Shown here in pieces: positions 27,304-34,912 of a stretch of 64,000 nucleotides of DNA. The position numbers and the translations under genes are program-made. Under the pieces are notes generated by a model. The model was not told the DNA's origin. It saw only the letters and a list, made by a program, of their open reading frames with translations, and made no database searches. This DNA is from Desulfomicrobium macestii (GTDB lineage Bacteria; Desulfobacterota; Desulfovibrionia; Desulfovibrionales; Desulfomicrobiaceae): positions 40,540 to 104,539 of the forward strand of contig NZ_JADBGG010000017.1 of the NCBI RefSeq assembly GCF_014873765.1, given 5' to 3'. The stretch's first letter is position 1; the number at the start of each line of letters is the position of its first letter.

Positions 27304-28407
27304 ATGATACGTCGCCTCGCCCTGACCGCAATGGTCCCGCTGGTGCTGTCCGGCTGTCTCATGGACGCCCTGTACGGGGACTTGCCCGACACGGTGCGCA
27401 TGGAGCCGGGCATTCATGCGCTTGCCGGATTGAATAGCCCCTACGACGATTTCAACGCCGTGGCCGGGCCGCCGCCGCTGAAGATGGACGCCTTCATCGC
27501 TTTTGCCAGTAACGCGGACAGCAAGGGACAGCATTTCACCATCGACACCGGCCGCCTGCGCCTTTTGCAGAATCCGTATCCTGACCGCAGGCAGGCCCGT
27601 CCTCCCGCGCCGAAGTTGAGCGTGGAGCGCTACGGGGCCTTTTCCGCCATCCCCTTCTTTTCCGGCAACGTGCGCGGGCCGACGCCCCTGTTCCCGCCTG
27701 CTGATCCGGCCCGCGTTTATGACGAGCCTTTCCCGCCGCACATGACCAGGGGCTACCTCCTGACGGAAGAGCCTTTGCCCTGGAACGGCACCGGAGAGCT
27801 TCCCGGCGGCGGGGTGTGGGTCTTCGATTCGGATCACGAGGGCCGGCGCAACCTGTATCTGGTCGATACGGCCGGGGATGTGCGCCCCTTTTTCGGCAAT
27901 CGCGCCGACTCGGACGAAGTCTACGCCACCTACGATTTCAAGCGGCATGAGCTGTATTTCAGTTCCAACCGCTCCGGAAAATACAGCATCTACCGTTACC
28001 GCAATCAGGGCGGCAGTCTCGATTTCGCGCACTGGCTTGCGGAGCCCTCGCGGGCGGACGGCATCGAACCGGTGGAAGAATTTGTTTCCTCCGGCAACAC
28101 CATGGCCCCTTTTGTCCATGACGATCAACTGTTCATGGCCTCCGATCGTCCGGGCACCCTGGGCGGGTTTGACCTCTTTGTGTCGATCAGGTCTGAAAAT
28201 GGTTGGCAGGCGCCCCGCAACCTTCAGGAATTCATGCCCAAAAATGTGCATGTGAACACCCTTGGTAACGAGTTCAGGCCCTCCATCCTCGGCCTGGGGC
28301 TCAAGAACCTTTATGATCTGCGGGTGCTCATGTTTTCGTCCGATCGCCCCGGTGGTAAAGGCGGCTACGATCTCTATGTCACGGCTCTCCCCGAGGAAGT
28401 CCGATGA
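27304..28407 (+). CDS. Lipoprotein with PD40-type beta-propeller repeats
   Basis: A 367-residue lipoprotein (lipobox LVLSGC, Cys about residue 18). The second half has WD40-like/PD40 blades: GGGVWVFDSDHEGRRNLYLV, RHELYFSSNRSGKYSIYRYR, DDQLFMASDRPGTLGGFDLF and VLMFSSDRPGGKGGYDLYV. The same blades occur in TolB and in OmpA-associated PD40 proteins and bind protein partners. AACGGAGAACG lies before the ATG. It is separated by 113 bases from the protease gene, with a small hairpin CGGTCC/GGACCG at 27196-27211, so it may be a separate transcript or the end of the same one. Confidence 0.82.
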   Translation: MIRRLALTAMVPLVLSGCLMDALYGDLPDTVRMEPGIHALAGLNSPYDDFNAVAGPPPLKMDAFIAFASNADSKGQHFTIDTGRLRLLQNPYPDRRQARPPAPKLSVERYGAFSAIPFFSGNVRGPTPLFPPADPARVYDEPFPPHMTRGYLLTEEPLPWNGTGELPGGGVWVFDSDHEGRRNLYLVDTAGDVRPFFGNRADSDEVYATYDFKRHELYFSSNRSGKYSIYRYRNQGGSLDFAHWLAEPSRADGIEPVEEFVSSGNTMAPFVHDDQLFMASDRPGTLGGFDLFVSIRSENGWQAPRNLQEFMPKNVHVNTLGNEFRPSILGLGLKNLYDLRVLMFSSDRPGGKGGYDLYVTALPEEVR

Positions 28408-28456
28408 GCGCACGGCATCATGCAATCAGGGATGACGTCCGGCCACCCCTAACAGC

Positions 28457-28513
28457 CCGTTCAAAAACGGCGATCTGCTGCGTCAGCGAAAAAATCTCAC
28501 CATTTTTGAACGG
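28457..28513. repeat. Imperfect inverted repeat in the gap after the propeller lipoprotein gene
   Basis: CCGTTCAAAAACGG at 28457-28470 pairs with CCATTTTTGAACGG at 28500-28513 (13 of 14 positions), leaving a 29-base interior. No T-run follows, so it is not a normal terminator. The size and layout resemble a dispersed non-coding element (REP or small MITE remnant). Confidence 0.55.
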
Positions 28514-28578
28514 TCTGAGAATTTTGAATTTTTCAAGAGTCAGCTAAGGGCGCACCCTGGCTGAGGCCGGGGAGTCCT

Positions 28579-28607
28579 TTGTCATGGGCTCGAAAAAGCA
28601 GTGTATT
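28579..28607 (+). promoter_or_regulatory. Sigma70-type promoter for the exported-protein operon
   Basis: TTGTCA at 28579-28584 and TGTATT at 28602-28607 with a 17-base spacer, about 60 bases before the ATG of the Sel1-repeat protein gene. The -35 box matches five of six consensus positions. Confidence 0.5.
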
Positions 28608-28668
28608 AAGGTTGATTTTATCGTGAAATGCGAATTGCCGCGGCATGAGTGCCGTGTGTGGAGGAATC

Positions 28669-29379
28669 ATGAGGGTTTGGTTGTGCTTTGTTATTCTTTT
28701 CCTCGCCTCTCCGCTGCACGCTTCGGAGCCGGCCGTGGACACGCTTCCGCCCGAGCTGGTCAGGCTGCGGGACGAAGGGCAGCTCACAGTCAGGGCCCTG
28801 TGGGCCTGGAAGCTGGTCCCGGAGTCCACTGTGGGAATGGCCATGGAGTTTCGTGCATTGGGCCTGGACCTCATTTCCGCCGACAGGGCGCAGCTTGCTT
28901 CCTGGCTGGGGCAGGCAGACGAGGGGCAGATTGACCTCAGCAAAGCCCAGCGTGATGTTCTGGGACAGCTGATCAGCCGCATGGATGAAGGGTTGCCTTC
29001 GGGTGAGCAGCCCGCTTCAGAGACGTCCGTTGCCCAGGAGCCTTCCGTTGTCGATGCCAAGGCCGATGGCAAAGGCGAGGCCAAGGATCTTGGCGAAATG
29101 ATCAGGGAACTTGGTGCTCAGGCAGAAGGCGGCGATCCGAAGGCGAAGGTCAGCCTGGCCCTGGCGGTCAAGGCTGGCGCTGGTGGATCGCCAGATCCGA
29201 TCCGGTCCGTGGCCCTGCTTGAGGATGCCGCGGCAGCGGGTGATGCCGATGCCATGGCCCTTTTGGCTGATGAATACGAATCCGGTCTGTGGGTGCCCCA
29301 GAATGCGGAAAAGGCGGGGCAGCTGCGACGCAAAGCCGCCCAGGCAGGATCACAACTGGCGCAGTGGGGGCTCGAATGA
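28669..29379 (+). CDS. Exported TVRAL-domain protein with Sel1-like repeats
   Basis: A 236-residue periplasmic protein. The signal peptide ends near residue 19 (PLHASEPA). Residues about 28-105 form the shared module described in the findings (PELVRLRDEGQLTVRALWAW, LGLDLISADRAQLASWL, VLGQLISRM). After an Ala/Glu-rich linker, residues about 155-236 are Sel1-like helical repeats (SVALLEDAAAAGDADAMALL, AEKAGQLRRKAAQAGSQLA), which mediate protein contacts. GGAGG is 5 bases before the chosen ATG; an earlier in-frame ATG at 28645 would spoil the signal peptide. The stop overlaps the next start (ATGA). Confidence 0.8.
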   Translation: MRVWLCFVILFLASPLHASEPAVDTLPPELVRLRDEGQLTVRALWAWKLVPESTVGMAMEFRALGLDLISADRAQLASWLGQADEGQIDLSKAQRDVLGQLISRMDEGLPSGEQPASETSVAQEPSVVDAKADGKGEAKDLGEMIRELGAQAEGGDPKAKVSLALAVKAGAGGSPDPIRSVALLEDAAAAGDADAMALLADEYESGLWVPQNAEKAGQLRRKAAQAGSQLAQWGLE

Positions 29380-31520
29380 ACATCAGGGCATTGCAAAGGG
29401 CGGGCGTTTTATTTCTGGTTTTGGTGCTTGCAGGTGGCGGCGCATCTCTCGCCAATGAATTGAAGCAGCCCACACAGGCCGAGATCGCACAGCAGGTCGT
29501 AGTGGACGACAGCATGAAGGCGGTCATGAAATCCTTTCTCAAGGCCGGTCTGACGTACGATTCCCTCCCTGCGGGAGCCGGAGCGGAGGTTCGCGCGGCG
29601 CTTGAGTACTGGAAGGGGAACAAGGACGGGCTCAAGGAGTTTGCGGGCAGGCTCGGCAAGCTGGCCGGTTCCAACCGCGAGGAGCTGCTGGAGATGATCC
29701 GGAGCAAGAAGCTTCGGGAGTTTGCCGTCGTCGCGCTGGATGAGAGCGCTTCGGGGGCTTTTCACAATGTGGGCCCCGACGGCCTGAAAAAGCTCGTGGC
29801 CTACAGCGGCGACACCCTGGACGATGCCGGGGTCAGGGCGCTGAGCCTCCTGAACCGGGTCGAGGATGCCATCACCGCGACAGGCAAGGTCCCGGCGCAT
29901 CTGACCGACGATCTGAAGACTGCCCTGAATCAACTTTCTCCCTCGCAGCTTCGGGCCGCCCGGAAACTCCTGTCCGAAAAGGGAACCAAGGCCGCCGTCA
30001 AGGATTACCTGGTCAAGAATCCCGGAGTCATAGGCACCTTTGTCGACGGCGTCTTCGTTCTGGCCTTCGACGTGCCTGCCCTCTTGGCCCTGAGCGACGC
30101 CGAGGAGGCGGCGGCCAGCGCCACGGGCACGGGTTTCGGCTTTGCGGCGCAGACGGCCGGGACGGCGGCCACCGCCGCCCTGGGAGGTGGCTTCCTGCCA
30201 GGCCTTGTGGTCAGCTGGACGAGTTCGCAGGTCAAGGAGTTGGTCACGGAGATGATCATGCTTCAGTACGACCGCGCCAATGCCGCCATGAAGGCGCAGT
30301 GGGCCAGTATGGAGCTGCGCATGAACGCCATTCGCGGCATGCTCAAGGTCGATGAACTGCTCAAGTCCGGCGATGTTTCCAAGGCCGCCGACTATCTGGC
30401 CAAGGTCGAACGTTACGCCATGGAACAGAATTTCCCGAGCGAGGGTATTTTCGAAAAAATACAGGACTTGAAAGGCATCGTGGCCAAGGCCGAGAAGCGC
30501 GGAGCCGCCAACCAGATCATCGCGCGGGCGCGGGTGCCGTATATGTACGGTTACCGGCTGGCCAGCCAGGGACGCAATCTGAGTCTGGCCCGGACGCACG
30601 TCGAGGAGGCACTGGCCGTGCTTCAGGAGGCACTTGGTCGGTATCCCGAGCTTGAAGACAGGGTGAGTCAGGTGCAGGGGCTGATTGCGCAGATCGACAG
30701 CATGATCGCCCAGACTCCCCCCCTGGGGCAGGCCACGGTCAGCGGGCCGGATTCGGTGGCGCCCGGAGAGGTCGCGCATTTCGAGGTCAGTCTGACCGGG
30801 GGCATCCCCGACTACCAGCCGGTGGACATGAGCGGCCACGGATTGTCCACAGGCGCGGTGTATTACTGGGAAGCCCCGGCAGAACCGGGTGTGCAGACCG
30901 TTACGTTCAGGATTCGGGACGATTCCGGAAAGATTGCCGAAGTGTCCAAGGACGTGGAGGTGGCCGGTGAAACGCAGGGCACGGAAGTAACGGGCGAGAT
31001 ATGGGAAATCTTGAAGCACACGCCGAAAATGAGAATCACCATGCCGCTCAAAACGCTCGAGATGACCATCACACCTGGCGGGAGAATCTCTTTTCCCGTG
31101 GATTACAAGTCGGGCGATTTCCAGATAAAGGGCACGGGCGCCTTGACGCTGTCCAAAGACGGACGAATGATCGAACTCTTGAGCATGGATACCGAAAGTA
31201 TCGACATCAAATCCGGGGAGGTCTGGGGACAGGAAGAGTTGCGGGTCGGGCCTTTCAAACTGCACACTGCAGGCAAGAGAAATCATGACGTTCCGCATTC
31301 CGTAACCAATAGCTATAGCCTTTACTATGTTTACGCTTCCGGATTCAAAGAAGACAGAGGTACTCTACGCATGGGAGAAGCGGAATTCGGGTACGACAGC
31401 AGTAATAATTTCGTTAAACAGGGTTTCAAATGGTATGAAGTGCAACGGCTTGACACCTCATCCAATTACTACTCACACTTCGAGACGATATATATTCACT
31501 TTCTGGAGAATGAAGAATAA
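29376..31520 (+). CDS. Large exported unknown protein with an Ig-like domain
   Basis: A 714-residue protein with a signal peptide (about 1-26, ending SLANE). The first 215 residues are helical. A Gly/Ala-rich hydrophobic patch lies near 220-290 (VFVLAFDVPALLALSDAEEA and GFAAQTAGTAATAALGGGFL). More helices follow with TPR-like spacing (about 310-450), then an Ig/PKD-like strand domain (about 453-530: VSGPDSVAPGEVAHFEVSLT) and a beta-rich end. I do not recognise the family. Unlike its neighbours it lacks the TVRAL module. The last 250 bases are lower in GC than the rest, perhaps from a separate origin. It is translationally coupled to the Sel1 gene and followed by a strong ribosome site for the next. 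Confidence 0.72.
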   Translation: MNIRALQRAGVLFLVLVLAGGGASLANELKQPTQAEIAQQVVVDDSMKAVMKSFLKAGLTYDSLPAGAGAEVRAALEYWKGNKDGLKEFAGRLGKLAGSNREELLEMIRSKKLREFAVVALDESASGAFHNVGPDGLKKLVAYSGDTLDDAGVRALSLLNRVEDAITATGKVPAHLTDDLKTALNQLSPSQLRAARKLLSEKGTKAAVKDYLVKNPGVIGTFVDGVFVLAFDVPALLALSDAEEAAASATGTGFGFAAQTAGTAATAALGGGFLPGLVVSWTSSQVKELVTEMIMLQYDRANAAMKAQWASMELRMNAIRGMLKVDELLKSGDVSKAADYLAKVERYAMEQNFPSEGIFEKIQDLKGIVAKAEKRGAANQIIARARVPYMYGYRLASQGRNLSLARTHVEEALAVLQEALGRYPELEDRVSQVQGLIAQIDSMIAQTPPLGQATVSGPDSVAPGEVAHFEVSLTGGIPDYQPVDMSGHGLSTGAVYYWEAPAEPGVQTVTFRIRDDSGKIAEVSKDVEVAGETQGTEVTGEIWEILKHTPKMRITMPLKTLEMTITPGGRISFPVDYKSGDFQIKGTGALTLSKDGRMIELLSMDTESIDIKSGEVWGQEELRVGPFKLHTAGKRNHDVPHSVTNSYSLYYVYASGFKEDRGTLRMGEAEFGYDSSNNFVKQGFKWYEVQRLDTSSNYYSHFETIYIHFLENEE

Positions 31521-31543
31521 GTATCGATCATCAAGGAGGAAGG

Positions 31544-34144
31544 ATGAGACGAGTTCTCATGGTACAGTTATTGGCAGTATCGATGTTTGGGATGATTTCG
31601 TGTCTGTTATGTACGACCTACGGTGTCGCCTTTGCCGCCACCGTCGAGATCGCCACCGGTCCAGACGGGCTCCTGCAGATGGAGCAGCAGGGTAAGGTCA
31701 CGGTCCGCGCCCTGCGGGGCTGGGGCCGCCTTTCCGATACGTACGTCAAGCTGGCGCAGCGGATGCGGCAGGAGTCCGGCCTCGACCTTCTGGGGGCGAA
31801 CCTGGATCAGGTCCGGCAGTGGAGCGCCGACCCGGCCCTGACGCAGTTCGGGGCCGAGCTGGCGAAGCTGGCCTCCTTCATGGAGGGCGGGGAGCATCTC
31901 GACTGGTCGACGCCCGCGCCGGGCGCTTCCGTGCCCGCGGGCACTCTCGTGCGCAGTGAGGGGACGCGCTGGGCCCAGACTGCGGATGGCCCCGTCGAAG
32001 GCCCGAGCGACGCACAGGCCGAGCCCGCACAGGTCGAGTCCGCACAAGTTAAACCTGTTCAGGCCGAGCCTGTCCAGGGGGCTGACACGGACACGACGGC
32101 CTCCCTGCCTCCGGTTGCCCCGAGCGATGCCGGGCCGGGGGATGGCGTGGAGTTTTCCATCAATGACCAGGTTGCGGGAACGTACAGGGTCAAGCTCCAG
32201 GCGGAGGGCCTTACTGTCGCAGGACCGCAGGACGATCCCTATTTCCAGCGGCGTTTACAGGTCGTGTTGCCCGGGGCTTCGGCCGTTCAGGAGGGAGAGA
32301 AGCGCTATTTCGACAAGCTTTCCGAGTATCTCAACGTCAAACCCGTGCTTGAAAACGACACCCCATACAGCCTTGTCCTCGGGTTCGCCACTCCGGACAC
32401 TCCGGTGGTCATCCGCGTCGACGCTCCCGAGAATCCCGAGATCACCTTGAGCGAGCAGGAGATCCGGGACAAGGTCTCCTACCGCGTGACCGGCAAGGCG
32501 GTTTATGTCTATCGGCATGATGACGCCAACGGCGATGCCGAGATCGGCTTCGAAGAGAGTAAAGATGGCGAGGTGCGCTGGACCCCTCGCATCGACCCCG
32601 CCACCGACCGCCCAGTCGGGCCCCGGGTCCTTGGCATATACATGTCTTACAGGGTCAAGAAATTCATCGGAGATAACCAACTGGGCACCCTCAGCACCAG
32701 CCAGCACCGTATTGGCTGGGTCGTGGTGGCCATGCCGGGCGACGTGTACGAGCATGAAGGGGCGCTGTACGCCGTGGGCCAGGAAGAGTCCCTGACCGCC
32801 AAGGGAACGTCCGGTCCGGCTCCTGCACCGGAAAAGTTTGACTTCGAACTGTCACAATACGCCCTGGATACGGGAGCTATCAAGCTGTCCGACGACTTGC
32901 GCCACGTGGCCTGGATCGATGGTGAGAAAGAAGGAAAGAAGCGTGTTGTCGTTAACGGTGTCCCCGGAAAATGGTATGATGACATCAAGAGATACGGGAT
33001 GCAGTTTTCGTCAGGAGCGGAAACCTTCTGCTTCAGGGCTGAATTCGGGGACAAGGAACTCTCCGTCTGCAACGGTGCCGACGGCTCGCTCTTCGATGAC
33101 CTTGAGTTTCTGGTGATGAGCGATGACGGGGCCCATGTGCTGGTGGCAGGCAGTGTGGACGGCATGTACCGGGTATATCTCGACGGCAAGCAGGTGCGTG
33201 AGACGTCCAACCGCATGTGGGAAGGTGCCGTGGCTCGAAGCGGAAAGGGCGCCTGGATCGAGCGGGGGCGCGATCCCCAGACGGGCGCCGAGTTCGCCAT
33301 GATCGTGACAACCGACGGTGCCGAGGGGCAGAAGTATCCGGCTATTCACGGCACTCCGCGTTTCACGCAGAATCGCGCCGAGCTTTACTACATCGCCGAA
33401 AAGGAGGGCGGGGACCGCTTTCTGGTGCGCGATGGGGAAGAATTGAAGCCCACCATGGGCTCCGGCTACAAGTTCACGGTGACCCCCGACAGCGCCTATT
33501 ACGCCTATGTCGCGCAGTCCGACATGGTGAGGTCAATGGTTATCAATGGGCAGATCGGCCCTGATTTCAGTTCCATCTGGGATCCGGCCACCTTCAGCGC
33601 CGACGGCCAGCGGCACATCTATTCGGCCAAGAAGGAGGACGAAGCTTTTCTGGTGGTCGATGGGCAGATCTTTTCCCACGGTTTCGGAGCGCTCAAAAGC
33701 GTCATCGGCGAGACCTTCAGCCCCGACGGCAGCCGCTGGGCTGCGGGCTTTAAGCTTAGTGACGAGGAATATGTTGTCGTCGTGGACGGCAAGGAAGTCG
33801 GCCGAGGGCAGGGCTCACCCGCGCGCATCGTCTTCAGCCCCGACGGGACCAGGGTGGCCTGGCTGGAGAAGCAGAAGAAATCCTCGCGCGCCTACCTCGA
33901 CGGCACGGCCGGGCCGGAGGTGCGGGACATCTTCGACGATGAGCCCCCGCAGTTCAGCCCCGACGGGCGTCATCTGGTCTACTTCACCCGCGACAAGGAC
34001 AAGAAGATGCATATTGTCGTCTTCGGCGGCGAGGACCGCGTCCATGACATCATTCCGCCTCGCGCGGTGTTCGTGAAAGGTGGTCTCGAGTACCTGGCCA
34101 TCGACGGGACGCACTTCCGGCGTGAGAGCATTTCCCTGGATTGA
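31544..34144 (+). CDS. Exported TVRAL-domain protein with a C-terminal beta-propeller
   Basis: An 866-residue exported protein. The signal peptide (about 1-32) leads into the shared module (about 43-113: LLQMEQQGKVTVRALRGW, SGLDLLGANLDQVRQW). A Pro/Ala/Glu-rich linker follows (about 125-200, with repeated AEPAQVESAQVKPVQAEPVQ-like units), then a middle domain (about 205-400) and a long run of propeller blades (about 430-866). Blades repeat the phrases FSPDGTRVAWLEK, FSPDGSRWAAGF and FSPDGRHLVYFTRD, characteristic of PD40/TolB propellers. AAGGAGGA stands directly before the ATG. A terminator-like hairpin follows the stop. Confidence 0.8.
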   Translation: MRRVLMVQLLAVSMFGMISCLLCTTYGVAFAATVEIATGPDGLLQMEQQGKVTVRALRGWGRLSDTYVKLAQRMRQESGLDLLGANLDQVRQWSADPALTQFGAELAKLASFMEGGEHLDWSTPAPGASVPAGTLVRSEGTRWAQTADGPVEGPSDAQAEPAQVESAQVKPVQAEPVQGADTDTTASLPPVAPSDAGPGDGVEFSINDQVAGTYRVKLQAEGLTVAGPQDDPYFQRRLQVVLPGASAVQEGEKRYFDKLSEYLNVKPVLENDTPYSLVLGFATPDTPVVIRVDAPENPEITLSEQEIRDKVSYRVTGKAVYVYRHDDANGDAEIGFEESKDGEVRWTPRIDPATDRPVGPRVLGIYMSYRVKKFIGDNQLGTLSTSQHRIGWVVVAMPGDVYEHEGALYAVGQEESLTAKGTSGPAPAPEKFDFELSQYALDTGAIKLSDDLRHVAWIDGEKEGKKRVVVNGVPGKWYDDIKRYGMQFSSGAETFCFRAEFGDKELSVCNGADGSLFDDLEFLVMSDDGAHVLVAGSVDGMYRVYLDGKQVRETSNRMWEGAVARSGKGAWIERGRDPQTGAEFAMIVTTDGAEGQKYPAIHGTPRFTQNRAELYYIAEKEGGDRFLVRDGEELKPTMGSGYKFTVTPDSAYYAYVAQSDMVRSMVINGQIGPDFSSIWDPATFSADGQRHIYSAKKEDEAFLVVDGQIFSHGFGALKSVIGETFSPDGSRWAAGFKLSDEEYVVVVDGKEVGRGQGSPARIVFSPDGTRVAWLEKQKKSSRAYLDGTAGPEVRDIFDDEPPQFSPDGRHLVYFTRDKDKKMHIVVFGGEDRVHDIIPPRAVFVKGGLEYLAIDGTHFRRESISLD

Positions 34145-34154
34145 ACAGACATGC

Positions 34155-34183
34155 CCCGCTACCGGATCAGGAGCGGGCTTTTT
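34155..34183 (+). terminator. Rho-independent terminator
   Basis: CCCGCT (34155-34160) pairs with AGCGGG (34172-34177), followed by C and five T. The stem is short, so it may only partly stop transcription before the next gene, whose ribosome site begins about 10 bases later. Confidence 0.5.
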
Positions 34184-34203
34184 CATTGAACACAGGAGGT
34201 GGC

Positions 34204-34812
34204 ATGGCAGTGGAAAAAAGAGCTTCGGCCAAAAAACATTCTTCGGGGGCGGCCCCGCTGACTCCGGAACAGACTGAGGCCTGGTTGCGCAAATACGGCC
34301 GGCACTCGCGCATCTACGCCTGGGGCTTTTTTGCCCTGCTCATGCCCGTGATCCTGGGCGTGATCTGGTGGGAAATGGGGGAGATAAACGAGGATGTGCT
34401 CTATTCCTTCGGCTTCGCGGCCGTGGTGACCTTTCTCCTGGCCAAATGGTCCCGCAAGCAGACGGCGAAAAGCTGGATCGGGGTGGTGGAGGAACTGTTC
34501 ATGAAAAAGGTGCGCGTGCGCCGTGACGGGGACCAGCACGACGACATTTCCTACAAGCCCATGGCCAGGATCAGGACCGACAACGGGAAAAAAAGCACCC
34601 AGCATCTCTCACAGGAACTGTTTGAGTATTTTCGGCCCGGTGACAGGGTTTTCAAGGTTTCGGGCCTTGAAGTTCCGGAGAAGGTCACGCTGGACGGCGA
34701 CCGCCGAGTCTGCCTGGCCTGCGGCAGCCTCTACAGCCAGGGAATCGGCACATGCCCCCGCTGCCGGGCCCCCGAGCCGGATCACGAGACTCTGGTGAGC
34801 CTGGCCGGGTAA
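34204..34812 (+). CDS. Small inner-membrane protein with C-terminal zinc ribbon
   Basis: A 202-residue protein with two membrane helices (about residues 38-60, YAWGFFALLMPVILGVIW; about 68-88, YSFGFAAVVTFLLAKW) and a cytosolic remainder. Near the end, CLACGSLYSQGIGTCPRCRA supplies two CxxC knuckles of a zinc ribbon (about 172-190). Between them is a domain with RVRRDGDQHDD and FRPGDRVFKVSGLEVPEKV, suggestive of a small beta barrel. AGGAGG lies 4 bases before the ATG. It is the only clearly inner-membrane protein among the exported neighbours, so it could link the periplasmic proteins to the cytosol; that is inference. Confidence 0.78.
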   Translation: MAVEKRASAKKHSSGAAPLTPEQTEAWLRKYGRHSRIYAWGFFALLMPVILGVIWWEMGEINEDVLYSFGFAAVVTFLLAKWSRKQTAKSWIGVVEELFMKKVRVRRDGDQHDDISYKPMARIRTDNGKKSTQHLSQELFEYFRPGDRVFKVSGLEVPEKVTLDGDRRVCLACGSLYSQGIGTCPRCRAPEPDHETLVSLAG

Positions 34813-34834
34813 AGCGGTCCTGGGCGCATCAAAA

Positions 34835-34874
34835 AGGCCGGGCACCGCGATGAGCGGTGCCCGGCCTGTCTTTT
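34835..34874 (+). terminator. Strong Rho-independent terminator
   Basis: AGGCCGGGCACCGC (34835-34848) pairs perfectly with GCGGTGCCCGGCCT (34854-34867) around the loop GATGA, followed by GTCTTTTT. It ends the 28.7-34.8 kb operon and, having A-rich sequence on the other side, could also serve the converging 1303-residue gene. Confidence 0.9.
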
Positions 34875-34912
34875 TGCAGAGGGGCCCGTGATGTGCCTCG
34901 CGCCCCGTCAGC

